A DNA stretch of 64,000 nt from an uncultured Dehalococcoidia bacterium (GTDB taxonomy: Bacteria > Chloroflexota > Dehalococcoidia > Bin125): positions 1,070,658-1,134,657 of the forward strand of contig CATQGW010000001.1 of NCBI GenBank assembly GCA_958295515.1. The letters are read 5' to 3'. Below, one piece after another: positions 25,522 through 34,500 of this stretch. The notes under the pieces were generated by a model that did no database searches, was not told the DNA's origin, and worked only from the letters and a program-made list of their open reading frames with translations. A program made the position numbers and the translations under genes. Position 1 is the first letter of the stretch. Each line of letters opens with the position of its first letter.

Positions 25522-26877
25522 ATGCCCCAGTTTCACATCTGGACCGTCGGCTGCCAGGTCAACACGGCCGACAGCGCAAAGCTGGCCGCGGGCCTCCAGC
25601 GGCTGGGCTTCGAGCAGACCGATCAGCCCCGCGACGCGCAGCTGGTCGTGCTCAACACCTGCGCCGTCCGCCAGCACGCGGAGGACAAGGCGACCGCCAA
25701 GCTGGGCACGCTCAAGCGCATGCGGCTCGAGCGCCCGGAAATGCGCGTCGCCGTCATGGGCTGCATGGTCGGCCCGCGCACCGCGCGGCGCGATGATCCG
25801 CTCTCGAAACGCTTCCCCTGGGTCGATGCCTGGGCGCAGCCGCAGCAGTTCGACGAGATCGTCAAGCTGCTCGACCTCCCCGATCTGCCTGAGTTGGCGC
25901 AGGCCGAGGACGACGGCGGCGAGTTCTGGCCGCAGGTCTTCCCGCACGAAACGCGCCCCACCGCCTACGTGCCGGTGATCGAAGGCTGCGACAAGTTCTG
26001 CACCTACTGCATCGTCCCGCTGCGGCGCGGGCGCGAGCGCAGCCGCCCGATCGCCGAGGTGCGGCGCGAGATCGAGGCGCACCTCGCCCGCGGCGTGCGC
26101 GAGGTCACGCTGCTCGGACAGACCGTCGAGGCCTATGGCAAGGACCAGCCGCCCGTCGATCCCCGCACCAACCACGCCGACCTCTTCGACCTGATGGCGG
26201 AAATTCACGATCTCGACGGCCTGCTGCGCATCCGCCAGCTGACCTCCTACCCGCCGGATATGACCGACCGCATTCTGGAGGGAATGGCGACGCTGCCCAA
26301 AGTCTGCGAGGCGTTCTCGCTGCCGGTGCAATCGGGCTCCGACGATGTGTTGACCAATATGCGGCGCGGCTACTCGGTGGCGCAGTTCCGCGACCGCGTC
26401 GAAAAGGTGCGCAGCCTCTGGCCGCAGGCGGGGATCAGCACCGACGTGATCGTCGGCTTCCCCGGCGAAAGCGACGCCGATTTCCAGGCGACCTACGACC
26501 TGCTCGCCGAGCTGCGCTTCGACAAGGTGCATGTCGCCGCCTACAGCCCGCGCGCCGGCACCTACGCCGAGCGCCGCCAGCCCGACGACCTGCCGCCCGA
26601 GCTGAAATCGGAGCGGCTGCACGCGATCGAGGAGCTGCAGCGCGAGGTCTCGAGCCAGATCAACGCCGGCTACCTGCTGCGCGATGTCGAAGTGATCGTG
26701 GAAGAGCTCAAACCCGCCGAGGACGCGGCCAACGAGCGTCTGACCGGCCGCACGCGGACGATGAAGCTCGTGCATTTCGACGCGCCGGCGGGCAGCCTGC
26801 GCGCCGGCGACGCGGCGACGGTGACCGTGACGCGCACCGGCGCATGGTCGCTGCAGGGCATCCCGGCGCGGACATGA
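25522..26877 (+). CDS. miaB: tRNA methylthiotransferase MiaB
   Basis: A 451-residue radical SAM enzyme adding the methylthio group to i6A37 of tRNA. The N-terminal cluster cysteines are Cys11, Cys47 and Cys81; the radical SAM motif CDKFCTYC has Cys156, Cys160 and Cys163; a TRAM domain closes the C-terminus (GRTRTMKLVHFD onward). It starts 31 bp after tRNA-Ser at ATG 25522. The stop overlaps the Nudix gene start (ATGA). Confidence 0.94.
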   Translation: MPQFHIWTVGCQVNTADSAKLAAGLQRLGFEQTDQPRDAQLVVLNTCAVRQHAEDKATAKLGTLKRMRLERPEMRVAVMGCMVGPRTARRDDPLSKRFPWVDAWAQPQQFDEIVKLLDLPDLPELAQAEDDGGEFWPQVFPHETRPTAYVPVIEGCDKFCTYCIVPLRRGRERSRPIAEVRREIEAHLARGVREVTLLGQTVEAYGKDQPPVDPRTNHADLFDLMAEIHDLDGLLRIRQLTSYPPDMTDRILEGMATLPKVCEAFSLPVQSGSDDVLTNMRRGYSVAQFRDRVEKVRSLWPQAGISTDVIVGFPGESDADFQATYDLLAELRFDKVHVAAYSPRAGTYAERRQPDDLPPELKSERLHAIEELQREVSSQINAGYLLRDVEVIVEELKPAEDAANERLTGRTRTMKLVHFDAPAGSLRAGDAATVTVTRTGAWSLQGIPART

Positions 26878-27542
26878 CCACCGCCGCGCAGCGCCCGGCA
26901 ACAGCGGCGCGCACGCGGCAGCCCGATGTCGCGGTGCTCGTGGTGATCTTCACCGTCGCCCACGACCGTCTGCAAGCGCTGCTCATCGAGCGCTCCGCGC
27001 CGCCCGAAGAAGGCCGCTGGGCGGTGCCCGGCGGCGCGCTGCAAGAGGATGAGTCGCTCGATCGCGCCGCCGTGCGCAAGCTCGCCGAAGAAGCCGGCGT
27101 GACCGACCTCTTCCTCGAACAGCTCTACACCTTCAGCGATCTCGACCACTCACCGCCCCAGGGCAGCGTCGCCGTCGCCTGGTTCGCCCTGGCCGATCAT
27201 CAGCGCGTGCGCCTCGCACAGCGCTCCGAATGGCAGCCCGGCTGGTTCGCGCTCGACGATCTACCCCCGCTGGCATTTCAAAACGAGCTGGTGATCGAGA
27301 CCGCCCGAGAGCGCCTGATCAACAAGCTGCAATACACCGACGCCGCCTACAGCCTGCTGCCCAAGCGCTTCACGATGCGCGAGCTGCAGCGCGTCTACGA
27401 AGCAATCCTGGGCCGCACGCTGGACAAGCGAAACTTCCGCCGCCGCATCAAAGCCTCCGATTTCATCGCCCCCACCGAAGAGTTCCGCGCCGACGGCCCC
27501 CACCGCCCCGCACGCCTCTACCGCTTCACCCACCGCACCTGA
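26874..27542 (+). CDS. nrtR: NrtR-type Nudix transcriptional regulator
   Basis: A 222-residue protein: Nudix domain (about 15-145) plus a C-terminal winged helix (about 150-222; LPKRFTMRELQRVYEAILGR, then RNFRRRIKASDF), the NrtR architecture. The Nudix box reads G-x5-E-x7-R-K-x2-EE-x-G: the first catalytic glutamate of REXXEE is Lys, so hydrolase activity is doubtful. NrtR proteins sense ADP-ribose and repress NAD genes. The nadABC operon begins 4 kb downstream behind a perfect palindrome. ATG 26874 overlaps the miaB stop. Confidence 0.85.
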   Translation: MTTAAQRPATAARTRQPDVAVLVVIFTVAHDRLQALLIERSAPPEEGRWAVPGGALQEDESLDRAAVRKLAEEAGVTDLFLEQLYTFSDLDHSPPQGSVAVAWFALADHQRVRLAQRSEWQPGWFALDDLPPLAFQNELVIETARERLINKLQYTDAAYSLLPKRFTMRELQRVYEAILGRTLDKRNFRRRIKASDFIAPTEEFRADGPHRPARLYRFTHRT

Positions 27543-27552
27543 TTACCGTCTC

Positions 27553-27660
27553 TCCGCCATACCCGCGCCTCCCCTTTTCGTCATACCCGTAGCAAGCACG
27601 GGTATGACGGGATCTTTAAGGGCGCGGGTAGGGCGAAAAGGCGCGCGGGGATGACGGAAA
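27553..27660. repeat. REP-like palindromic repeat (CGTCATACCCG family)
   Basis: 27579-27590 CGTCATACCCGT and 27598-27609 ACGGGTATGACG form a perfect 12-bp inverted repeat around a 7-base loop. Diverged pieces of the same element lie on both sides (CCATACCCGCG at 27557; CGCGGGGATGACGG at 27645). The rest of the 27543-27803 gap holds only an AT-richer leader before the surface-protein gene. Confidence 0.8.
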
Positions 27661-27803
27661 AAGGCCGCGGCAATCTCGCCGCCACCAGCAGCAGCCCTCC
27701 ACCAGACGTAAAATACGTAAAAAGATTCCCACCTTTGGGTAAATCCAATGAAGCGGCGCTGCTAAGGTAGGGTAGATCCATCGCACGGAAGGAATCAGCA
27801 TCT

Positions 27804-30800
27804 ATGTTCGTTGCCGCCCTCGTACGGCCCCGCGCCGCGCTGCTCGTTGCGCTGCTCGCGCTCGCAGCGCTCGCCGCCGCCGTTCTGACCACTCCCCCTC
27901 CCGCGAGCGCCGCGCCGCCTGACGACCTCGCGCTCACCCTCAGCCTGATCGAGGACTCCGACAACATCGTGCCGCCCGGCGGCACCCTGCAGGTGCGCGC
28001 CACGCTGACCCACACCCAGGATGAGACGGGGCGATCTAATGTGCCGGATGATCTGATCATCAACAGCGGCACGCTGCGGGTGACCGGCGACCAGGAGTGG
28101 GACGCCTCCGGGCGGAGCCTGCTGATGCTCAGGAGCGGCCAGGTCTTCGCCTCGCCCCTGTGGGGCTCGAGGACCGGCTTCAGCGTCGCTGTCATGGAGC
28201 GCTCCGCCGCCGAGGGCGGCGACGTCGCCGGCCTCGGCGCGTACCTGGACACCGTGGACGGACAGTACTTTGCCGGCTCCGTCAACCTCTTCGTCGACGG
28301 CAAGTTCGTCAACCGTCTGACCGGCACGCCCAACACCGGGAGCAGGTACTACCAAGGCAGCAGCCGCGGCAGCTTCGGCGAAGATTTGGACATCGGCGGC
28401 GACGCCACCACCGGCGGCCCCTGGATCGTGGCCGGCGCGCCGGACGAGGAATACACGCTGAACGGGGTCACCGCCAACTTCGGCGCCGTCTACATCTTCG
28501 ACGTAGACGGCAATCTGCGCTCCAAGATCACGATGGCCGAGGTGCCCGGCTGTAGCAACGGCACAAGCAGGGTGCGCCGCCTCGGCCACAGCGTGGCGAT
28601 CTCCGACGACGGCTCGACCATTGTCGTCGGCCAGGAGCCGTCGCACCAGCACCACTGCACCACCGAGGCCAGCAACTTTAAAGAATACCTGGCCACCGGG
28701 TTCGTCTTCACAGTCGGCAGCGACGGATGGGGGCCGGACGGCGTCGGCACCGTCACAATGCGCAACACCATCGACGACGCTGCGGCCGATCTGTACTACA
28801 GCGGGGATTCGGCGCATTACACCGGCACAGAGCCCGGCGCCTTCACGGTGGGCCTGAGCCCGGGGAACTTGTACAGCGTCGCCGCCAGCACCATCGCGGG
28901 GCAGCGCGGCAAGGCGTTCGGCGATGTCGACATCTCGGGCGACGGCAAGGTGATCGCGATCGGGGCGTTCGTCGCCCCCTCGGTGATGGGCCTGCAGCAT
29001 GTGGATGGCTGGTACTACAGCCACAACGGCGCCCGCGGCGGGGTGATGGTCTTCGACGAACCGGACGACGGCTGGTCCGGAATGACGGGCAACGTGGAGG
29101 AGACGGCATTTCTGACCGACCTGGGCGACCGTAAGAAGCTGCGCATCGGGCGCGAGCTGGCGATCAGCCGGGACGGCGCGGTGATCGCGGCGATCGCGGT
29201 CGGAGAATGGAGCGAAGCCGTCCACTCCGTCAGCGGCTGGCCGGGCTCGGTGATGGTTTGGCAAGAGCCCGGCAGCGGTTGGACGGACACGCAATCCAAG
29301 ACCGCGGACCTGACCAACCCGAGCGCCGTGAATGGGCGGCACTTCGGTCATCAGGTCGCCGTCAGCGACAGCGGCAGCCGGATCGCGGTGGCCGACCCCT
29401 ACAAGCCGGACAACGACTTCGCCGATGGCGAACTGCACATCTTCGATCGCTCCGGAACGACCTGGGTCAGCGATTCCACGCCGGACCGGGTGCTGACCTC
29501 GCCCGAATCGCGCAACCGGCTGTACTTCGGTCGGCCCGCGCTGGACGGCGAGAACACGCTGGTCGTCGGTCAGAAGGAATTGTCCGGCCACATCAGCGGG
29601 CACGGCAGGGGGTACGCCTTCGACCTCAGCGACCTCGCCGACCGGGGGACGCTGCTGGACGACTGCACCCACAGCACGCTCGACGGCACCACAACCTGGA
29701 CCTGCGACGTGGGCACCATCGGTGGCACCGAGATCGTGATCCCGGCGGGCACCCCCGAGGGCACCTTCACGATTTCGGCGAGCCTGAAGATCGACAACGG
29801 CGACGACCCCGACATCACCATCACCGACACCCTCGAAGTCACGATCGGCACGGTCAACGAGGCCGATCGCGCCGAGTTTGGCTTCGCCCGGGACCCGGGC
29901 AGCCTGACGGTCAGCGGCGATGAAGAGGACTACCCGTCCAACATTGCGGTGGGCGAGAACACGCGACTGCGGCTGCAGATCCTCAGCTCCGAGGGCACTG
30001 CCGCAGGCGCCAACTCGGTCAGCTCGCTGCTCTTCACCACCACCACCGGCACGCTCACCCTGCTCAGTCCGGCCGGCGCCGCTGTCGGCACCTGCGCGCT
30101 GACCTGCCAGGTCAACGTGACCAAACTGAACGCGGCCAACTCGGGCAACATCGTGGTCCAGCTGACCCATCCCGGCGCCACCAACAAGGCGAGCTCCACC
30201 ATGGTGCGTGCCCAGGTGCTGGCCAAGGGCGGCGGCTCGCTGCTCGAGATCGACCCCGTCACCGTCACCTTCTCCGGCGCCGCCACCAAGCTGACGATCA
30301 GCGAACCCGCCACCGGCGTGCTGAACGTGAACACCGCGGCGGGCGACACCGGCACCGATGACGCCAAGGACGCGCGAGAGACCCGCGACCGCCTGCGCCT
30401 CTCGGTCAGCCTGGCCGACGCCAACGGCAGCAATGTGAAGGACCTGCCGTCGGGCGCGACCACCACCCGGATCATGGACCCCGACGGCAAAGTCGTCTGG
30501 CGCACCGGTGACACCGGCAACTTCGCGGTCGACTGGCCGCTCCAGAAGGCCGGCGAGACCGCGGGCACCGAGGTCGACGACCTCGACGCCGCCGGCAACC
30601 GGCAGGTGCAGATCGACGTGAACGCGGCGCCCACGGCCCCGCTAAAGAACGGCGAGTACACGCTCGAGGTCAAAGCGGGTCAGCTCACCGACACCCAGAC
30701 CTTCACGGTCAGCGGCAGCCCCGAGACCATCGAGATCAGCGAACCGGACGGCGAGCTGACCATCGGCGGGCGCTTCACCCTGACCGCCACGCTGAGCGAC

Positions 30801-31271
30801 GCCGACGGCAGCGCGGTGCCCGACGGCACGCCGGTGACCTTCAAAGCCTCGGCGACCAGCGCCCTGCCGGTGCTGGTGAAGGTCGAGGAGACGGCCAAGA
30901 CCAAGGACGGCCAGGCCTCGGTCACCTACCAGGTGGTCGCCGCGGGACGCGACTCGGTCCGGGTCAGCTCCGGCACGGCCGGCAACGTGATCCTGATCAC
31001 CGCCGCCGCCGCCGCCGAGGAGCCGGCCGCCCCGGCCAACCCGGCCGACAGCCTGAACCCCAGAATGCCCGACGACTACAGCAGCTGGCTCGGCGAGGGC
31101 GCCACTACCGCCTCCGCGCTGCTCGACGGCCTGGGGGACGGCTTCAGCGCCATCCTGCTCTGGTACAACGGCGCCTGGCTGCGCTACGGCGTGGTTGACG
31201 GACGCCCCGTCCCCGGCCAGAGCAACTTCGAGGTGCGCCCCGGCGCCATCCTCTGGCTGACCAGCGGCTAA
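27804..31271 (+). CDS. Large secreted FG-GAP/Ig-like surface protein
   Basis: A 1155-residue exported protein. The signal peptide (about 1-36) ends PPASA-AP. Residues about 150-620 contain repeated blades of the type RLGHSVAISDDGSTIVVG, FGDVDISGDGKVIAIG, IGRELAISRDGAVIA and FGHQVAVSDSGSRIAVA, typical of FG-GAP/integrin-like beta-propellers. Residues about 630-1060 are several Ig/Big-like modules (GTPVTFKASATSALPVLVKV near 1012). The last 75 residues (SSWLGEGATTASALLDG ... FEVRPGAILWLTSG) form a distinct terminal domain, perhaps for surface attachment. A role in adhesion is inference. Confidence 0.8.
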   Translation: MFVAALVRPRAALLVALLALAALAAAVLTTPPPASAAPPDDLALTLSLIEDSDNIVPPGGTLQVRATLTHTQDETGRSNVPDDLIINSGTLRVTGDQEWDASGRSLLMLRSGQVFASPLWGSRTGFSVAVMERSAAEGGDVAGLGAYLDTVDGQYFAGSVNLFVDGKFVNRLTGTPNTGSRYYQGSSRGSFGEDLDIGGDATTGGPWIVAGAPDEEYTLNGVTANFGAVYIFDVDGNLRSKITMAEVPGCSNGTSRVRRLGHSVAISDDGSTIVVGQEPSHQHHCTTEASNFKEYLATGFVFTVGSDGWGPDGVGTVTMRNTIDDAAADLYYSGDSAHYTGTEPGAFTVGLSPGNLYSVAASTIAGQRGKAFGDVDISGDGKVIAIGAFVAPSVMGLQHVDGWYYSHNGARGGVMVFDEPDDGWSGMTGNVEETAFLTDLGDRKKLRIGRELAISRDGAVIAAIAVGEWSEAVHSVSGWPGSVMVWQEPGSGWTDTQSKTADLTNPSAVNGRHFGHQVAVSDSGSRIAVADPYKPDNDFADGELHIFDRSGTTWVSDSTPDRVLTSPESRNRLYFGRPALDGENTLVVGQKELSGHISGHGRGYAFDLSDLADRGTLLDDCTHSTLDGTTTWTCDVGTIGGTEIVIPAGTPEGTFTISASLKIDNGDDPDITITDTLEVTIGTVNEADRAEFGFARDPGSLTVSGDEEDYPSNIAVGENTRLRLQILSSEGTAAGANSVSSLLFTTTTGTLTLLSPAGAAVGTCALTCQVNVTKLNAANSGNIVVQLTHPGATNKASSTMVRAQVLAKGGGSLLEIDPVTVTFSGAATKLTISEPATGVLNVNTAAGDTGTDDAKDARETRDRLRLSVSLADANGSNVKDLPSGATTTRIMDPDGKVVWRTGDTGNFAVDWPLQKAGETAGTEVDDLDAAGNRQVQIDVNAAPTAPLKNGEYTLEVKAGQLTDTQTFTVSGSPETIEISEPDGELTIGGRFTLTATLSDADGSAVPDGTPVTFKASATSALPVLVKVEETAKTKDGQASVTYQVVAAGRDSVRVSSGTAGNVILITAAAAAEEPAAPANPADSLNPRMPDDYSSWLGEGATTASALLDGLGDGFSAILLWYNGAWLRYGVVDGRPVPGQSNFEVRPGAILWLTSG

Positions 31272-31276
31272 CCAGC

Positions 31277-31347
31277 CGGCGGCAACCAGCCGCCGAGCCC
31301 ACCGGCCCAAACCGCGGAGGGCGGGGCCCAACAGCCCCGCCCTCCGC
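31277..31347 (+). terminator. Terminator-like hairpins after the surface-protein gene
   Basis: A 7-bp stem (CGGCGGC/GCCGCCG, 31277-31295) is followed by a perfect 14-bp stem GCGGAGGGCGGGGC/GCCCCGCCCTCCGC at 31314-31347 with a 6-base loop. There is no clear T tract, so it could stop transcription or protect the 3' end. Confidence 0.55.
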
Positions 31348-31383
31348 GCGTTCCACCCCCAACAAACCCCGCCCTAAAGCTCC

Positions 31384-31602
31384 CGTCACACCCGTGAAGA
31401 AGCTCCGCCATACCCGTGCGAGTTTTCCGTCATACCCGTGCTTGCCACGGGTATCTCGCCGTGCCAGCACCGACGTTGGTAGTGCTCACAGCGAGATACC
31501 CGCGGCGGGGCGCGGGTATGACGGGGCTTTGGGGCACGGGTGTGACGGAGCTTTGGGGCGCGGGTATGACCGAGGTGAAGGGCGCGGGTATCTCGCCGTC
31601 AA
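31384..31602. repeat. REP/BIME-like palindromic repeat cluster
   Basis: CCGTCATACCCGTG, CTTGC, CACGGGTATCTCGCCGTG at about 31428-31463 is mirrored by GCGAGATACCCGCGGC, GGGGCGCGGGTATGACGG at about 31491-31523. Together they make a long imperfect palindrome around a 30-bp centre. Further half-copies follow (GGGTGTGACGG, CGGGTATGACC, GCGGGTATCTCGCCG) to 31600. With the promoter and operator downstream they fill the 31272-31731 gap. Confidence 0.8.
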
Positions 31603-31630
31603 CACCACTACCCTGCATGTCCGCCGGCCC

Positions 31631-31660
31631 TTGACAGATCACCCTCTGCTTTGCGACACT
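31631..31660 (+). promoter_or_regulatory. Candidate sigma-70 promoter of nadABC
   Basis: A consensus -35 TTGACA at 31631-31636 is followed after 18 bp by GACACT (31655-31660), a weak -10. The palindromic operator lies immediately downstream, over the expected transcription start. Confidence 0.5.
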
Positions 31661-31672
31661 TGCACTACTCCG

Positions 31673-31693
31673 TTAGTGTCAGAGTGACACTAA
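31673..31693. promoter_or_regulatory. Perfect palindromic operator upstream of nadA (candidate NrtR site)
   Basis: TTAGTGTCA (31673-31681) and TGACACTAA (31685-31693) are exact reverse complements separated by GAG. The 9+3+9 symmetry is that of a dimeric HTH repressor site. Its place between promoter and nadA, with an NrtR gene nearby, makes NrtR the likely binder (inference). Confidence 0.7.
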
Positions 31694-31731
31694 GCAGACT
31701 GGCTTCCTCGAAGCCTGAGAGCGCCTGCGCG

Positions 31732-32946
31732 ATGAGCACCACCCTTGTACCCACCTCCTATGTTCCCGAACGGCTGCCGCCGAACCTGCCCAACGAGGCC
31801 TGTGAGACGGACATCGCCACCATCCCGCTCGTCGCGGAGCCGCACCGCCCCGACTGGCAGCCGGAGATTCCCGACGCCTACCTTGACCTCGGCCCCGATG
31901 AGCTGCGCGAGCGGATCGCCGAGGCGCGGGCGCGGCTGGGCGAGCGGCTGGTGATTTTGGGACACCACTATCAGCGCGACGACATCATCGAGTTCGCCGA
32001 CTTTCGCGGCGACTCGTTCAAGCTGGCGCAGCAGGCGGCGAACCGCGGCGACGCCGATTTCATCATCTTCTGCGGCGTCCACTTCATGGCCGAGAGCGCC
32101 GACATCCTGACCACGCCGCAGCAGGCGGTGATTCTGCCCAACCTGGCCGCGGGCTGCTCGATGGCCGATATGGCGCAGCCCGACGATGTCTACGCCTCGT
32201 GGGACGAACTGACCGAAGTGGTCGACACTTCGCGCGTCGTGCCGATCACCTACATGAACTCGGCGGCCTCGCTGAAGGCGTTCGTGGGGCGCAACGGGGG
32301 CGCGGTCTGCACCTCGTCCAACGCCGACGCGGTGCTCGCGTGGGCCTTCGAGCGCGGCGACCAGGTGCTGTTCTTCCCCGACCAGCATCTGGGGCGCAAC
32401 ACGGCCAAGCGGCTGGGGATCGATCCGCGCAGCGAGACGGCGGTCTGGAACCCGAACAAGGCGCTGGGCGGGCTGCGCGCGGAGCGGGTCCGGGACAGCC
32501 GCGTGCTGCTCTGGCAGGGGCACTGCTCGGTGCATATCCGCTTCCGCACCGACCAGATCGAGCGCGCCCGCGAGCAGCACCCCGACTGCCGCGTGGTGGT
32601 GCATCCGGAGTGCCCCGAGCCGGTCGTGGACGCCGCCGACGCGGTCGGCTCGACCGAGTTCATCATCAACTACGTGCGCAACGGTCCGCCGGGCGTCTAC
32701 GCCGTGGGTACGGAGATCAACCTCGTCCACCGCCTGCACGAGGAGGTGGCGCACGAGGGCAAGACGGTCTTCTGCCTCGACCCGGTGATCTGCCCCTGCG
32801 CAACGATGTACCGCGTCCACCCGGCCTACCTGGCGTGGGTGACGGAGGAGCTGGCGGCGGGGCGGGTGGTGAACCGCATTTCGGTCGAGGACGAGACGCG
32901 CCGCTGGGCGCGGGTGGCGCTCGAGCGCATGCTCGAGATCGTCTAG
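31732..32946 (+). CDS. nadA: Quinolinate synthase NadA
   Basis: A 404-residue [4Fe-4S] enzyme condensing iminoaspartate and DHAP to quinolinate. Family blocks are LVILGHHYQRDDI near residue 76, FCGVHFMAESADIL near 115, VTYMN-like PITYMNSAA near 170, WQGHCSVHIRF near 260 and the late CPCATMYR. Cluster cysteines lie in the FCGVHF, QGHC/VCTSSN and CPC regions. ATG 31732 is used. First gene of nadABC. Confidence 0.94.
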   Translation: MSTTLVPTSYVPERLPPNLPNEACETDIATIPLVAEPHRPDWQPEIPDAYLDLGPDELRERIAEARARLGERLVILGHHYQRDDIIEFADFRGDSFKLAQQAANRGDADFIIFCGVHFMAESADILTTPQQAVILPNLAAGCSMADMAQPDDVYASWDELTEVVDTSRVVPITYMNSAASLKAFVGRNGGAVCTSSNADAVLAWAFERGDQVLFFPDQHLGRNTAKRLGIDPRSETAVWNPNKALGGLRAERVRDSRVLLWQGHCSVHIRFRTDQIERAREQHPDCRVVVHPECPEPVVDAADAVGSTEFIINYVRNGPPGVYAVGTEINLVHRLHEEVAHEGKTVFCLDPVICPCATMYRVHPAYLAWVTEELAAGRVVNRISVEDETRRWARVALERMLEIV

Positions 32947-32969
32947 CAGAAGTTCATCGGACTGCTGCG

Positions 32970-34490
32970 ATGACCGAGCGGTTCGACTTTCTGATCATCG
33001 GCAGCGGCCTGGCAGGGTTGAACGCGGCGCTGCTGGCGCGAGAGTACGGCTCGGTCTGCCTGCTCAGCAAGGGCGCAATCAGCGAGACCAACACCAACCG
33101 CGCGCAGGGCGGCATCGCCGCGGCGATGGCGGCGAGCGACGATCCGCAGCGTCACGCCGAGGACACGATCCGCGCCGGCGACGGTCTCTGCGACGAACGC
33201 GCGGTGCAGGCGCTGACCGACGAGGGGCCGCAGGCGGTGCGGCGGTTAATGCAGCTGGGCGTGGAGTTTGACCGCGGCGCGGACGGCGCGCCGGCGCTGG
33301 CGCGGGAGGGGGCGCACTCCGAGCCGCGCGTGCTGCACGCCGGCGGCGATCGCACCGGGCTGCACATCCAGCGCGCGCTCGAACGCTGCGTGCGGAGCGG
33401 ACAGATCGACCTGCGCGAGCGCCACACGGCGGTCGAACTGATTGTGGAAGCGGGGCGCTGCGCAGGCGCGGTGGTTGCCGACGCGGACGGCGAACCGCAC
33501 ACGATTACCGCGACAGCGACGCTGCTGGCCACGGGCGGCGTGGGCGCGCTCTACGCGCAGACGACCAATCCGCCTACCGCGACCGCCGACGGTCTGGGGT
33601 TGGCGCTGCGCGCCGGCGCAGTCGCGCGCGATCTGGAGTTCGTGCAGTTCCACCCCACCGCGCTGGTCGGCGGGGACGGCTCCGCCTTCCTGGTCTCTGA
33701 GGCGCTTCGCGGCGAGGGCGCGCTGCTGCTCGATCGGAGCGGGCGGCGTTTCGCCGCCGAGGCGCATCCCGACGCCGAGCTCGCCCCGCGCAGCGTGGTC
33801 GCGCGGGCGATCAGCGAGGCGATGCAGCGCGACGACGCAGAGCATGTCTGGCTCGATATCTCGCACCGCCCCGCCGAGTTCCTGCGCGAGCGCTTCCCCG
33901 GCGTCTACGCGGGCTGTCTCGAACGTGGGCACGACCTCACGGCGGGGCCGATCCCCGTCGCGCCGGCGGCGCACTATCACATGGGCGGCATCTGGACCGA
34001 CCTCGATGGGCGCACCTCGATCGCAGGTCTGTTCGCGGCAGGGGAAGCGGCGACGATCGGGGCGCACGGCGCAAATCGGGTGGCCTCCAACTCGCTGCTC
34101 GAAGCGGCGGTCTTTTCCACCCGCGCCGTCCGCGCCGCCATTGCGGGAGTGGACGGCGAACCGCCCACACCCCCTGAGCCGGTGTCGCCGCTGCCGGTCG
34201 CCGGCGGCAACGCCGCCCCGTCCTGGGCCGAGTTGCGCAGCGCAATGTCCGCCGGCGCAGGCATCGCCCGCAGCGCCGACGGGCTGTCCGAAGCGCTGGA
34301 GCGGATGCGCGCGTGGCCCGCATCGCACAGCGGCGATGCATCGCTGGCTTCGGCCTCAACGGCGGCGCAGGCGATCGCGCACGCCGCGTCAATCCGTACC
34401 GAGACGCGCGGCGCGCACCTGCGCGTGGACCATCCCGGCACCGATCCGGCCTGGCGACGCCGCCTCGCCTGGCAAATCGTGCGCGAGTGA
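32970..34490 (+). CDS. nadB: L-aspartate oxidase NadB
   Basis: A 506-residue flavoprotein of the succinate dehydrogenase/fumarate reductase family. The dinucleotide motif LIIGSGLAGLNAALLA is at residues 8-23, NTNRAQGGIAAA near 41, EFVQFHPTAL near 222 and GLFAAGEAATIGAHGANRVASN near 351. It oxidises aspartate to iminoaspartate for NadA, starting 23 bp after it. Confidence 0.94.
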   Translation: MTERFDFLIIGSGLAGLNAALLAREYGSVCLLSKGAISETNTNRAQGGIAAAMAASDDPQRHAEDTIRAGDGLCDERAVQALTDEGPQAVRRLMQLGVEFDRGADGAPALAREGAHSEPRVLHAGGDRTGLHIQRALERCVRSGQIDLRERHTAVELIVEAGRCAGAVVADADGEPHTITATATLLATGGVGALYAQTTNPPTATADGLGLALRAGAVARDLEFVQFHPTALVGGDGSAFLVSEALRGEGALLLDRSGRRFAAEAHPDAELAPRSVVARAISEAMQRDDAEHVWLDISHRPAEFLRERFPGVYAGCLERGHDLTAGPIPVAPAAHYHMGGIWTDLDGRTSIAGLFAAGEAATIGAHGANRVASNSLLEAAVFSTRAVRAAIAGVDGEPPTPPEPVSPLPVAGGNAAPSWAELRSAMSAGAGIARSADGLSEALERMRAWPASHSGDASLASASTAAQAIAHAASIRTETRGAHLRVDHPGTDPAWRRRLAWQIVRE

Positions 34491-34500
34491 GGGCGGCGCA

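Noticed and set aside
27795-30170. A 791-codon open frame on the minus strand opposite the surface-protein gene
   Set aside because: It is the antisense shadow of a high-GC gene: low-complexity Ala/Val/Gly/Arg content, no motifs, and the plus strand has a signal peptide and recognisable domains.
31384-31602. A CRISPR array in the repeat-rich gap
   Set aside because: Units are mirrored and unevenly spaced, with no unique spacers of constant length and no cas genes.
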